Shown: piece after piece, positions 35,316-44,235 of the stretch | How the letters are laid out: every line of letters starts with the position of its first letter | Position numbering within the stretch: position 1 is the first letter of the stretch | From: Planctomycetota bacterium | GTDB taxonomy: Bacteria; Planctomycetota; Planctomycetia; Pirellulales; Pirellulaceae | Reading direction: 5' to 3' | Length of the DNA: 64,000 bases | Assembly: GCA_027619595.1 (NCBI GenBank) | Contig: JAQCHP010000004.1 | Span: 1-64,000, forward strand | Position numbers and translations under genes: made by a program | Notes under the pieces: model-generated | The model's database searches: none | The model's input: only the letters and a program-made list of their open reading frames with translations | What the model was told of the DNA's origin: nothing

Positions 35316-36464
35316 TCATCCTCCATTCGCCCCACCTGTCCAGGTTGCATATGCCCAATCACGCAATTGTGCTCCCGCGTCCCAAACATGGTAACGTATT
35401 TGCGGAATCGTTCGACGAGGCACGAACCGCAGTCGATCGCACCTTTGGGGATGGGCACCCAGACACGCCTTGTAAGGCTCGTCGCCACGCAGCAAATTGT
35501 AGTTTGCAATACCGCGTCGTTGGCATTCCCGGACCATGAGCAAGTTAAGCAGCCAGCCAGGTTGATCGCTACTCATTTCGGGTTCCATTCCGCATTGATA
35601 GAGATAAAGCGTATCCTGCCCCAAGAATCCGACGCCCACGGCCGCTACCTGCTGACGCAATTTCACCTTCGCCAGCACGAGCCGATCCTGGCTTCCAAAC
35701 AATTCCAAACACTCCCGCAAGAATTCCTCGAATTGGGGACTGGCAAAGCACCCCGCCTGGCCCAGACTCACCCGACGACGTTGGTGCACTTCGATTAAGC
35801 TAAGCAGGGTTTCGTTTCGTTCTTCGGACGTCGTGGCCAAGTGCAACTCGGCGAGTCCCGAGTCCAGTGATTTTTTTGCCAACGAGCGGACCTTTTGACG
35901 ATTTCGTTTGTCGAGCATTGCCACAAAATCGTCCCAAGCAGACGGCACTCTTATGTTCCAACAGCTCTCCAGCTCACGCGACTTCGCTTGTGCACAGATG
36001 GGCTGGCTCTGCTCCGTAAATTCATCGACGGTCGCGTCCTCGACGACCCCTTCCAACTCCAATAGATCCCACGCCGGCGAACACTTGCTGGAAGCGGATG
36101 AGTTTGACCCCGCGGCAAGGCTATCCCACAGCGCACCACAAACGTTTTTCCGATCGGCGTCGGATGTCAAGATGGTGGCATAGTCGGTGCAAACTTTCCC
36201 TGACCCTAAGAATCGCAGCGTTTGCCCTTGGCCAAGGGTCCAGTCAGCATACCAGGGCGCTATGCCAACTACTTTGTGAGTCTCATCCCGAACAACGGCG
36301 ACCCGCAACTGCCAATCCGACTGTCGATAGTGGCGCCACCAGGTAATTAGCCATTCCCACTCGCGAAAGGGTATACCGGCAGCCAATCGATTCCAGTCGG
36401 TGTGAAATCCTTGGAGCTGGTCGATATCGTGAAAGAATTCCACTGTCAGTTGGTCAGCACGCAT
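35316..36464 (-). CDS. GNAT/FemAB-like acyltransferase, CelD (BcsL) type
   Basis: A 382-residue protein with the CelD-type domain order. An N-terminal half contains FREWEWLITWWRHY and RVAVVRDETHKVVGIAPWY, a family hallmark. A middle helix has DKRNRQKVRSLAKKSLDSG. The C-terminal half has LVLAKVKLRQQVAAVGVGFL, the tyrosine-rich LYLYQCGMEP, and NYNLLRGDEPYKACLGAHP near the acyl-CoA site. Such proteins are usually near polysaccharide genes, but here the partner is an HPt gene whose ribosome-binding site lies in its last codons. The substrate is unknown. It shares family but little direct identity with 19581-20696. Confidence 0.78.
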   Translation of the reverse strand: MRADQLTVEFFHDIDQLQGFHTDWNRLAAGIPFREWEWLITWWRHYRQSDWQLRVAVVRDETHKVVGIAPWYADWTLGQGQTLRFLGSGKVCTDYATILTSDADRKNVCGALWDSLAAGSNSSASSKCSPAWDLLELEGVVEDATVDEFTEQSQPICAQAKSRELESCWNIRVPSAWDDFVAMLDKRNRQKVRSLAKKSLDSGLAELHLATTSEERNETLLSLIEVHQRRRVSLGQAGCFASPQFEEFLRECLELFGSQDRLVLAKVKLRQQVAAVGVGFLGQDTLYLYQCGMEPEMSSDQPGWLLNLLMVRECQRRGIANYNLLRGDEPYKACLGAHPQRCDRLRFVPRRTIPQIRYHVWDAGAQLRDWAYATWTGGANGG

Positions 36465-36650
36465 GTCACAGGCTCACATAGAAATTCGACGAAGCCGTAC
36501 GATCCGATCAATCAGGATCTTCGTTGTATTCAGCGCGCAGAACTGGCATGATCGACGGCAACGCACGCTGGTGGACGACGGAACGACTCAAGTCTAGCCC
36601 GCAAACCGACCGCTGGGGGGTACGTCACAGGTCGAAAATCGGTCCGCGGC

Positions 36651-37430
36651 CTACTGGAGGCTCTTCCACAGATCGCTAATGTCCTGTTGCAAACGCGTCA
36701 GATCCTTGCGCAGCGATTCAATCTCGTTTCGCAGCCAATGGAGTTCGGCGTCGACGCGCGTGTCGCTTGCGGCAGACGAAACCACCTGAGGTGCTGATGC
36801 ACGCGCGGGCGACGAAGCGGCGATCGGCAATACCGGTGGTGCCACGGAAGTTTCAGGGACCGTCGCCAATTCCTGTGCCGTCACCTTGGATTTGAGACGT
36901 GCAAGTTCGTCGGACGGGTAAAGATTGTGGGTAACAATTTGTCCACGACCTTCGGAAGAGAGAGAAAGGACGAGTCGTTTTTGGATTAAGGATTGAATGA
37001 CGGGTCGTAGCGCGGATAGATCGGCAATCGGCTCCATGCGAGCGGCACGTCCACGGAGCTCCCCGACGGTTTGTGCACCCCGCAGTAGCAATTCGCCCAT
37101 GACCGCCAATTCAACCTTGTCGACACCTAACCAGTCGTACAATAGGTGCCGAAACTTCGAAACACGCCCGCTACCGGCAACTTCCACAACAGCACCAAAA
37201 CCGCGCAGGTCTTCCAGGCATGCCTCAACGTCGTCGGAATCAAGCTCCATCTGAGGATCACGGTTGCTTTTCTGATTGCAACCGGTAGTAAGTGAATTGA
37301 GGGTCAACGGATAAGCATCCGGGGTCGTCTTGGCTTTCTCGATCATGACGCCAATCACACGTCGTGCTTTCGGCGGCAGTGCTGTCCAACGTGGGGCCGA
37401 TGGACTGGACGTTGTGGTGTCGATGCTCAT
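36651..37430 (-). CDS. YceH/DUF480 family winged-helix protein
   Basis: A 259-residue protein matching the YceH (DUF480) family. The signature is PPKARRVIGVMIEKAKTTPD followed by YPLTLNSLTTGCNQKSNRDP. Two winged-helix domains cover about residues 15-185, the second with LRGAQTVGELRGRAARMEP. An Ala/Pro/Ser-rich linker (about 190-220) leads to a C-terminal coiled coil of about 35 residues ending DISDLWKSLQ. The molecular function of the family is not established; a DNA- or protein-binding role is inferred from the fold. It lies 91 bases downstream of a purine nucleoside phosphorylase gene on the same strand. Confidence 0.88.
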   Translation of the reverse strand: MSIDTTTSSPSAPRWTALPPKARRVIGVMIEKAKTTPDAYPLTLNSLTTGCNQKSNRDPQMELDSDDVEACLEDLRGFGAVVEVAGSGRVSKFRHLLYDWLGVDKVELAVMGELLLRGAQTVGELRGRAARMEPIADLSALRPVIQSLIQKRLVLSLSSEGRGQIVTHNLYPSDELARLKSKVTAQELATVPETSVAPPVLPIAASSPARASAPQVVSSAASDTRVDAELHWLRNEIESLRKDLTRLQQDISDLWKSLQ

Positions 37431-37521
37431 TGAATGACCATTCCCTTCGGGACCTGCAATTTCGATTGATCGTGTGCTTGATTGTCTTATGTGTCTAATT
37501 CGGCGTCGTAATTCCCATCCC

Positions 37522-38361
37522 CTAATTTTTCCCAGTTGAAAGGGCTTGCTCGATGACGCCGGTCACTAGTTTTCTTAATCGAGGTTCGGCGGAATTTGCT
37601 GTCGCAATGATTTGCGGAACATCAGCTACCTCTAGGGAGTCGGGAAAACACATATCGGTGATGACGGAAAATCCCACGACAGGAAGCCCGGCGTGCACGG
37701 CCACGATCACCTCGGGTACCGTCGACATTCCAACCACGTCAGCGCCGATGCCCCGCAGGAACCGATATTCCGCTCGGGTTTCCAGGTTGGGTCCCGTCAC
37801 GGCAACAAACACACCACGATGTAATGCAAAGTCCTCGCGCCGCGCTATGCCTTGCGCAATTTCTGTCAATCGCCGATCGTAGGGCTGACTCATGTCGGGA
37901 AACCGTGGCCCCAAGCGATCGTCGTTGATTCCAATGAGCGGGTTGTCCCCCATCAGGTTGATATGATCATCGATCACCATAATGTCGCCGCAAGCGTATT
38001 GGGCGTTCATGCCGCCACAGGCGTTTGTCACGACAAGCATTTCGGCGCCCAACGCCTTCATTACTCGCACTGGAAGCGTAATCTGCTGGAGCGAATATCC
38101 CTCATAGGCGTGAAAACGTCCCTCCATCACCATGACGGCCGCACCACGCAGGGTCCCACAAACGAGACGCCCTCGATGACTGATCGCCGTCGATCGCAAG
38201 AAATGAGGGATTTCGGCATAGTCGATCGAAACTGGATTGCTAATCTCCTCAACGAGGTTTCCCAACCCCGTCCCGAGAATGATCCCCGCCTGCGGACGCT
38301 CGGGCCAGAAACGACGGATCGCCTCACAGGCTTCTTGAACTTGGTCAAATAGCTTCAGCAT
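37522..38361 (-). CDS. Purine nucleoside phosphorylase, trimeric type (copy 1)
   Basis: A 279-residue enzyme splitting purine (deoxy)nucleosides with phosphate. Motifs are ILGTGLGNLVEEI (phosphate loop), STAISHRGRLVCG, MEGRFHAYEGYS, VVTNACGGMNAQYACGD, the canonical loop DDHINLMGDNPLIGINDD and TGPNLETRAEYRFLRGIGAD with the purine-binding glutamate. At the position that in mammalian PNP is asparagine 243 the sequence has aspartate (VITDMCFPD), which could favour 6-amino purines. ATG at 38361 was chosen because the 31 residues upstream lack family similarity. It heads a minus-strand run with YceH. A second, divergent copy lies at 43238-44092. Confidence 0.92.
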   Translation of the reverse strand: MLKLFDQVQEACEAIRRFWPERPQAGIILGTGLGNLVEEISNPVSIDYAEIPHFLRSTAISHRGRLVCGTLRGAAVMVMEGRFHAYEGYSLQQITLPVRVMKALGAEMLVVTNACGGMNAQYACGDIMVIDDHINLMGDNPLIGINDDRLGPRFPDMSQPYDRRLTEIAQGIARREDFALHRGVFVAVTGPNLETRAEYRFLRGIGADVVGMSTVPEVIVAVHAGLPVVGFSVITDMCFPDSLEVADVPQIIATANSAEPRLRKLVTGVIEQALSTGKN

Positions 38362-38695
38362 GGAAGGTCTCGAATAGGTATCCACGGGGAATAGGGCCGT
38401 CGGAATAGGAAAGCAGACTCGTATCAGGCTACTCTTGGCCGTGCCCTTCGGCAACCCAGCTCAATTGCGGGAAAACGCGGGGAAAAGTCATGTCTTTGCG
38501 AAGTTTCAACGCGGCACACTTTTACGGAAACTTGGTTTCGCATAGACTGGGAGTCCCGTCGAGCTAAAGACCCGGTCAATACGCCAGCTTGACGCTGCAT
38601 ACATTGAGCACCGTAAAGGCACCGAACCAGTGCCCTGTGTTGCTCGCCGCATTTTCCCGTTGAATCGACAATTAATCAGAAGGGCCTGCAATCCG
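38362..38695. other. Divergent intergenic region
   Basis: About 334 bases between the purine nucleoside phosphorylase (minus) and cyclophilin (plus) genes. The short frames here have no coding character and overlap the leaders. I see no RNA gene, strong hairpin or repeat; it should hold both promoters. Confidence 0.45.
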
Positions 38696-39130
38696 ATGAA
38701 GGTAGCGACAATCGATACAAACCGCGGCACCATTCGCCTGCGACTTTACTCCGAGGAAACGCCAAAGACCTGTGAGAATTTTGAAAAATTAGTTGTAAGC
38801 GGCTTCTACAATGGCCTGAAGTTCCATCGCGTGATCGCGGACTTCATGGTCCAGGCCGGTTGCCCGCGCGGTGACGGAACGGGTGGCCCTGGCTACCAAT
38901 TTGAAGATGAATTCCACAAAGACCTGAAGCATACGGGCCCGGGAATCTTGTCGATGGCAAACGCGGGCCCGAACACCAACGGCTCACAATTTTTTATCAC
39001 GCACGTTGCGACACCTTGGCTCGATGGCAAGCACTCCGTATTCGGAGTGGTCCTGGAGGGACAAGACGTTGTCGATTCCATCCAGCAAGGTGACAAGATG
39101 GTGTCAGTCACAGTTACCGAAGAAAAATAA
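38696..39130 (+). CDS. Peptidyl-prolyl cis-trans isomerase, cyclophilin type
   Basis: A 144-residue single-domain cyclophilin, cytoplasmic because no signal peptide is present, that speeds prolyl isomerisation during folding. The active-site set is complete: [18 protein letters not shown] (the arginine and phenylalanine), [20 protein letters not shown], and [12 protein letters not shown] with the tryptophan and histidine. The glycine-rich [15 protein letters not shown] loop is typical of bacterial members. ATG at 38696 matches the family start ([11 protein letters not shown]). It is convergent with the DinB-fold gene. A related but exported cyclophilin domain is embedded in the giant protein at 11137-17319. 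Confidence 0.95.
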   Translation: MKVATIDTNRGTIRLRLYSEETPKTCENFEKLVVSGFYNGLKFHRVIADFMVQAGCPRGDGTGGPGYQFEDEFHKDLKHTGPGILSMANAGPNTNGSQFFITHVATPWLDGKHSVFGVVLEGQDVVDSIQQGDKMVSVTVTEEK

Positions 39131-39171
39131 GACAGCTTTCGACGTGCGGCTTCCGTGGAAGTGCCGGCCCA

Positions 39172-39675
39172 TTAACGCAGCGGCGCATGTCCCATGAGCC
39201 GCCGCAAGAGACCGATTTGGCCCGCATGCAACATTTCATGCGTCGAGCAGAAATAGAGGCTCCCCATCTTCGTATCGAAGACCGCATGCGGTTCGGGTAA
39301 CTTGACATCCAGCTCCTCGTCGGTGTATCGGCCTAGCTCGTCCAAAGTCTTCACATGGACGGCCTGGTAAACCGCGAGGATCTCCTGAGGCGAATAGCCG
39401 CCTGCCCCGACACTGGGTGCAGACCCCTTTTTAAATACCTTGAAAAAGGTGGAGGGGATAAATTGCTCGTCATCGGGCTCCTTGCCCCGAATACGAATCA
39501 TCGTGAGCCCATACTGGGCCATCGCGATGTGCCCAACCTGCCAAGCAATATGCGTTACCTTGGGTTCGGGTTGCCAAAGCCAATCCGCATCTTGCAGGCC
39601 CTCCAAGAGGCTCAGGGTATACCGATGAGAGAATTCGATCTGTTGTCTCGCGATCTCAAGTCGTAATTTGGCCAT
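39172..39675 (-). CDS. DinB-fold (DinB/YfiT-like) metal-binding protein
   Basis: A protein of about 167 residues with the four-helix DinB/YfiT-like fold. The three metal-binding histidine positions are visible: one in AWQVGHIAMAQYG and two in STHEMLHAGQIGLLRRLMG. Members are thiol-S-transferase-like or of unknown role. The loop KVFKKGSAPSVGAGGYSPQE is typical of planctomycete members. ATG at 39675 (MAKLRLEIARQQIEF) is preferred over longer frames. It is divergent from fhcA and convergent with the cyclophilin gene. Confidence 0.82.
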   Translation of the reverse strand: MAKLRLEIARQQIEFSHRYTLSLLEGLQDADWLWQPEPKVTHIAWQVGHIAMAQYGLTMIRIRGKEPDDEQFIPSTFFKVFKKGSAPSVGAGGYSPQEILAVYQAVHVKTLDELGRYTDEELDVKLPEPHAVFDTKMGSLYFCSTHEMLHAGQIGLLRRLMGHAPLR

Positions 39676-39822
39676 CGTAATAGCGCTCCAGAATTCGGGG
39701 ACGGTCCCTGCATTCTGACAGGAAGTCCGAGACCTCGTAAGCACCTCTTTGAAATCGGGTCGCGCGTGATTAAGGTGGCAGCATGTGCATTACGGAAGCC
39801 AACTAACAGTAATATCACGAAT

Positions 39823-41511
39823 ATGTCTAGCAACGAATATCTCAAGATCGCGGGCGGCTATGTCTACGACCCTGCGAATAACGTGGACGGTCAGGTCCGC
39901 GATATCTGGATCTGCGACGGGCGTATTGTCGATCCTCCCGCCGACCCGCTGTTGCGTCCAGCCCGAACCATCAACGCCAGTGGACTGATCGTCATGCCCG
40001 GGGGGGTCGACATGCACTGCCATATCGCTGGGCCGAAGGTCAATACCGCGCGGAAAATGCGTCCCGAAGAAAAGCGAAATGCGGAACCTGTGCGTCGTAC
40101 AGCCATCAGCCATAGTGGCACCATGGGGAGTGTGCCAAGTACTTTCGCTACGGGCTACAAATATTGCGGACTGGGATATACCACGGCGTTTGACGCAGCC
40201 GTCCCACCTTTGGCAGCGCGGCATGCACACGAGGAATTCGAAGATACTCCTTGCATTGACAAGGGTTTCTATGTCCTGATGGGCAACAATCACTTTGTCA
40301 TGCAGTCGATCAAGGACAACGACCCGGAACGGCTACGCGCATTTGTCGGATGGCTCCTCGGCGCAGCCAAGGGATATGCTACCAAACTGGTCAATCCCGG
40401 TGGAGTCGAAGTGTGGAAACAACAACAGGCGGGTAATGTCGCGGGAATTGACAGTACAGTCGACCATTTCGATGTCACGCCACGGCAAATCATCCGCGAA
40501 ATGGCCAGAACTGTCGATACCTTGCAGCTTCCGCATCCGGTACACATCCACTGCAATAATCTCGGCATGCCGGGAAATTGGCAAACGACGCTGGGGACCA
40601 TGCAGGCTCTGGAAGGACACCGAGCGCACCTGACCCATATTCAATTCCATAGCTACGGCGGCGGCGAGGCTGATGAAAACACCTTCAACTCCAAGGTCCA
40701 GCCGCTGGCAGACTACCTGAATGAACATCCCAACATTACCGTCGACGTGGGCCAAGTTCTCTTTGGGGAGACTACCAGCATGACGGGAGATGGTCCGCTC
40801 GGATACTTTCTATCAAATGTCTACGGCACAAAATGGTTCAGTGCGGACACCGAGCTAGAATCGGGCTGTGGAATTGCCCCGATTCAGTATCGTAACAAGA
40901 GTCTCGTACATAGCCTGCAATGGGCGATCGGGCTTGAGTGGTATTTACAAGTCAAGAACCCTTGGCAAGTTGCCATGAGCACCGACCATCCTAACGGCGG
41001 CTCTTTTTTGGCGTACCCACAAATTATTCACTTGCTCATGGATCGAACTTATCGTGAAGAAGTCCTACGTAGCGTCCACCCCTTGGTGCGCCAACGTTCG
41101 GCGCTCGGGGACCTGCAACGTGAATATACACTCAATGAAATTGCAATTATCACACGAGCCGGCCCCGCTCGTATGCTGGGACTGAAAAACAAAGGTCATT
41201 TGGGGCCAGGGGCGGATGCTGATGTAACCATCTATACGCCACACGAAAACCGCCAAACGATGTTTGAGCTACCGCGGTACGTCATCAAGTCAGGGCGAGT
41301 CTTGATGGAAGAAGGTGATTTGCGGGAAGATTTTTATGGCAAGACGTTGCACGTGCGACCAGCCTACGATGCGGCCATTGAAAATACTATCGCTGAGTGG
41401 TTCGAGCAATATTACTCGATTCGCTTTCGAAATTATCCCGTAACCGACCACTACCTGCAGCAAGCCGAGGAAATTCGGTGCGAGGCTGGAAACGAAAACC
41501 GTTCGGCCTAA
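39823..41511 (+). CDS. fhcA: Formylmethanofuran dehydrogenase / formyltransferase-hydrolase complex subunit A
   Basis: A 562-residue amidohydrolase-superfamily subunit of the Fhc/Fwd complex, which releases or uses formate from the formyl-methanofuran analogue in tetrahydromethanopterin-linked C1 transfer. Metal-site residues are visible: H65 and H67 in GGVDMHCHIAG, the likely carboxylated lysine in YATKLVNPGG, histidines in VHIHCNNLG and HLTHIQFHSYGG, and the aspartate in MSTDHPNGG. ATG at 39823 was chosen because it directly opens the first strand (YLKIAGGYVYDP). The neighbours are the convergent fhcC and, beyond it, mobA. FhcB and FhcD are not in the window, so the genes are scattered. Confidence 0.93.
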   Translation: MSSNEYLKIAGGYVYDPANNVDGQVRDIWICDGRIVDPPADPLLRPARTINASGLIVMPGGVDMHCHIAGPKVNTARKMRPEEKRNAEPVRRTAISHSGTMGSVPSTFATGYKYCGLGYTTAFDAAVPPLAARHAHEEFEDTPCIDKGFYVLMGNNHFVMQSIKDNDPERLRAFVGWLLGAAKGYATKLVNPGGVEVWKQQQAGNVAGIDSTVDHFDVTPRQIIREMARTVDTLQLPHPVHIHCNNLGMPGNWQTTLGTMQALEGHRAHLTHIQFHSYGGGEADENTFNSKVQPLADYLNEHPNITVDVGQVLFGETTSMTGDGPLGYFLSNVYGTKWFSADTELESGCGIAPIQYRNKSLVHSLQWAIGLEWYLQVKNPWQVAMSTDHPNGGSFLAYPQIIHLLMDRTYREEVLRSVHPLVRQRSALGDLQREYTLNEIAIITRAGPARMLGLKNKGHLGPGADADVTIYTPHENRQTMFELPRYVIKSGRVLMEEGDLREDFYGKTLHVRPAYDAAIENTIAEWFEQYYSIRFRNYPVTDHYLQQAEEIRCEAGNENRSA

Positions 41512-41528
41512 GGCCGAATAGCACGGTT
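41497..41528 (+). terminator. Hairpin spanning the fhcA stop codon
   Basis: Eight-base arms TTCGGCCT (41502-41509) and AGGCCGAA (41511-41518) surround a single A, with the TAA stop at the centre. An outer AACCG/CGGTT pair (41497-41501 and 41524-41528) extends the stem. There is no T-run, so it may be a weak terminator or an RNA-stability element between the convergent fhcA and fhcC. Confidence 0.35.
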
Positions 41529-41630
41529 GCCTCGTGTGCCTGGCTGCGTCACCTATGCATATCGAGCCAATGTTGGTTGGTCGATTTTGCAACTGAGGTA
41601 CAATCCGGCCAGGACATCCGACATGCGGCA

Positions 41631-42446
41631 TTAGACTCGAGTTAAAATTTCGCCGCGCCCATTTTCCAGCAAATCGCCATGAAAGAGTTGGCACTGTCGC
41701 TGCCAGTCCTCGATCGGCCAAGAGTACCCCCCCGCGGCCAAAAAGGTTCCCAATAAGGGCAACCAAGGCGACGAATACTTTCCTGCAGGACGAAACGTCG
41801 GGAGCATCGGAGGGGGTTGATGTCCGAACAACCCGATTGTCCCACGGTGCATGCCGGCGCCATGACGGATCCCACTGTCGCCAAGTATGAGAATAGTGCC
41901 GGCCAAGATATTGAACCCCACGAGGTCGCCGGCATTTCCGCCAATCACGATACATCCTCGCCGCATGGTGTGCCCAATTTCGTTTCCGGCAGCACCTTCG
42001 ACGATAATGGTGCCGGCCGTCATTCCGCGACGGCTACCGCGGTATGCAGATCCAACAAGGTGTCCTGCGCGACCGCGTACGTGAACCCAGCCGCCGTGCA
42101 TTTCGGCACCTAACCAGTCGCTAACGTCCCCGATGACTTCGATTCGACCACCCGACATTCCGCTACCAACATGCCGTCCTGCAGAACCTTCGACCACAAT
42201 CGAACCGTGCCCCATTTTGGCACCAATCCAATGTACGCCTCGTAGGTCACCACACCAGCGTACGTGCCCGTCGCTTGCCGATCCCTCCACGCGAAATAGC
42301 TCGCCACAAGCGACTTGCCGATTTCCGACGTACACCGGTAGTGCCGAAATCTCCTTAAGCGAGCAATCCATCAGTTTGTCTGGTGTCAATCCGTCTACCT
42401 CAACGGGCACGGCGCACGGCGCGATGTAGGTCAATGTGAGCGGCAT
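41631..42446 (-). CDS. fhcC: Formylmethanofuran dehydrogenase complex subunit C
   Basis: A 271-residue subunit with the GXGXG beta-helix fold also found at the C-terminus of glutamate synthase. The repeats GKMGHG-like (IGAKMGHGSIVVEGSAG), HVGSGMSGGRIEVIGDV, WLGAEMHGGWVHVRGRAG, GMTAGTIIVEGAAGNEIG and GMHRGTIGLFG step through the helix. It helps to shape the complex that handles formyl-methanofuran. ATG at 42446 (MPLTLTYIAP) removes 52 unconvincing residues from the longest frame. It is convergent with fhcA and divergent from mobA, with 136 bases between the starts for promoters. Confidence 0.92.
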   Translation of the reverse strand: MPLTLTYIAPCAVPVEVDGLTPDKLMDCSLKEISALPVYVGNRQVACGELFRVEGSASDGHVRWCGDLRGVHWIGAKMGHGSIVVEGSAGRHVGSGMSGGRIEVIGDVSDWLGAEMHGGWVHVRGRAGHLVGSAYRGSRRGMTAGTIIVEGAAGNEIGHTMRRGCIVIGGNAGDLVGFNILAGTILILGDSGIRHGAGMHRGTIGLFGHQPPPMLPTFRPAGKYSSPWLPLLGTFLAAGGYSWPIEDWQRQCQLFHGDLLENGRGEILTRV

Positions 42447-42582
42447 ATCGATCCGAAGTCTTGTGGAATTCAGCCTGTCGAAACTAGAAAAATTGCTGCG
42501 ATGAACTCGTCGAGGCAACCCATCACGAATCTGGAGTATACTCGATTGTTTTCGCAAAATGAACCTAACGGGGAGGCCTCTG

Positions 42583-43182
42583 GTGGAACGAGCCGCAATC
42601 ATTCTTTGTGGCGGTCATAGCCGTCGGATGGGTCGGCCCAAGGCGTGGCTCCCGTTTGGCCCGGAAACGATGCTGCAGCGGATCGTGCGAATCGTTTCGA
42701 CGGAAGTCTCGACAGTGATTGTGGTGGCCGCCCAAGGCCAGGAACTACCGCCACTCCCTGCCATTGCCACGGTCGTATACGACGGGCAGCGGGACCGTGG
42801 ACCTCTCCAAGGACTCGCGCGAGGATTACAATGCCTTTCTGCTAGTCAAGTAGCGTATGTGACAAGTTGCGATGTTCCGCGTTTGAACACCGCATTTGTC
42901 CGGGCCATGTTCGATTTCCTACCCGGATATGATATTGCCGTACCCCAGGAAGCCACTTTTTGCCACCCCTTGGCGGCTGTTTACCGGTCGACGGTACTAC
43001 CGCAGGTAGAATTACTACTCGAGAGGGACCAATTGCGACCAATGTTCCTTTTTGATCAAGCGTCGACTCGATTCGTTCCCGTCGATGATCTTCGCGCAGC
43101 GGACCCGGAATTGACGAGCCTTGAGAATCTCAACTCACCTGAAGACTACGAACGCGCCCTTCGAGCATCGGGGCTTGCTTAG
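42583..43182 (+). CDS. mobA: Molybdenum cofactor guanylyltransferase
   Basis: A nucleotidyltransferase of about 199 residues that attaches GMP to molybdopterin, making the bis-MGD precursor. The family loop is LCGGHSRRMGRPKAWLPFG, with the later DRGPLQGLARGL and the metal-binding aspartate in VTSCDVPRLN. The start is probably GTG at 42583, because GGGGAGG sits six bases before it, while the ATG at 42559 has no ribosome-binding site. Divergent neighbour is fhcC. Archaeal formylmethanofuran dehydrogenases need this cofactor, but the methylotroph Fhc complex is reported to work without it, so the link is only suggestive. Confidence 0.88.
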   Translation: MERAAIILCGGHSRRMGRPKAWLPFGPETMLQRIVRIVSTEVSTVIVVAAQGQELPPLPAIATVVYDGQRDRGPLQGLARGLQCLSASQVAYVTSCDVPRLNTAFVRAMFDFLPGYDIAVPQEATFCHPLAAVYRSTVLPQVELLLERDQLRPMFLFDQASTRFVPVDDLRAADPELTSLENLNSPEDYERALRASGLA

Positions 43183-43237
43183 ACGGCACGCACCAAGATA
43201 CTAAGCCTCAGCTTAGGCCACGCTAGGAACTGATTCG

Positions 43238-44092
43238 ATGTCTGATGGTAGACCTGAACAACAACTGGCGAACGATATATTGCGCGAATGCAACCTACAA
43301 CCGCGGGTTGCGATCGTGTTGGGGAGCGGCCTGTCGGGCCTCGCCTCAGAGATTGATACGCTATGCAGTTGGAATTTTGCCGATTTGAAAGGGTTCGCCC
43401 CAACCACGGCTATGGGGCATCTGGGTCGACTGATTCTTGGTCGGCTGAATGGTGTTCCCGTCGTTGCATTGCAGGGGCGTTTACATCTCTATGAGGGTCA
43501 TGACTTGTCGACCATCGTATTCCCGGTGCGTGTGATGCGTGCGATGGGAGCCGAACGTCTGATCCTTTCTAACGCTGCTGGCGGCATCAATCCGCAGTTC
43601 CGGGTGGGTGACCTCATGCTCCTACGTAGTCACCTCAATTTATTGTTCCGCCGCATAGGATGGGGCTTTTCGAACTCCGGAATTGCGAACTTGGGGAACG
43701 GACGCGGTTCCATGGAAATGAGCAGCGCACTAGGTACGTCTGTTTACGACAAGGGCCTGCTCAACGAGGCCGATCGCGAAGCTCATCGCTTGCAACTACG
43801 CGTTTGGAGCGGCACCTACGCAGCGGTTATCGGCCCCAATTACGAAACAAGATCTGAATATCGCATGCTACGGGGTTGGGGAGTGGACGCGGTAGGTATG
43901 TCGACTGTCCCAGAAGCGGTTGTTGGCGCTGGCCTGGGAATGCAAGTCTTGGGCATCTCAGTCGTAACCAACGAGTATCGTCCGCAGTTGACTGCGGCGG
44001 TCGTAGGGGATGACGTTTTGCACGCAGCCGCACAGGCAGAACCTCAAGTCTTGGCGATTGTACGTGCTGTCACATCGCTGCCAGCTTCATAA
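43238..44092 (+). CDS. Purine nucleoside phosphorylase family protein (divergent copy 2)
   Basis: A 284-residue trimeric-type purine nucleoside phosphorylase. Motifs are VLGSGLSGLASEI, APTTAMGHLGRLILG, LQGRLHLYEGHD, LSNAAGGINPQFRVGD and IGPNYETRSEYRMLRGWGVD. The canonical loop after it, DHxNLxGxNPLxGPND, is replaced by SHLNLLFRRIGWGF followed by a 30-residue non-standard stretch. The purine-selecting position has asparagine (VVTNEYRPQ), unlike copy 1, which has aspartate. The two copies may therefore take different purines. ATG at 43238 has AGGA nine bases upstream. It lies 55 bases after mobA on the same strand and may be co-transcribed. Confidence 0.87.
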   Translation: MSDGRPEQQLANDILRECNLQPRVAIVLGSGLSGLASEIDTLCSWNFADLKGFAPTTAMGHLGRLILGRLNGVPVVALQGRLHLYEGHDLSTIVFPVRVMRAMGAERLILSNAAGGINPQFRVGDLMLLRSHLNLLFRRIGWGFSNSGIANLGNGRGSMEMSSALGTSVYDKGLLNEADREAHRLQLRVWSGTYAAVIGPNYETRSEYRMLRGWGVDAVGMSTVPEAVVGAGLGMQVLGISVVTNEYRPQLTAAVVGDDVLHAAAQAEPQVLAIVRAVTSLPAS

Positions 44093-44235
44093 GCGGCCGA
44101 CAAACGATCTGGTCACAGCTGTTGCTGGCTGCCTATAATCCGCCCGCGCCGGAGTTCCCGAAAGTCACCCCCTGGGTGCCTTCGCGCCTTCGCGCTGTGA
44201 ACGCCAGGAAGGCAACTTGCATTGACGAATCCAAC

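Noticed and set aside
38506-38733. Minus-strand frame of 75 codons in the pnp/cyclophilin gap
   Set aside because: It overlaps the cyclophilin start, has no ribosome-binding site and no protein-like pattern.
39823-41511. Dihydropyrimidinase or D-aminoacylase, which would fit with nucleoside salvage
   Set aside because: The amidohydrolase fold is shared, but GGVDMHCHIAGPKVN, the ATKLVNPGG region and overall length match the FhcA/FwdA family.
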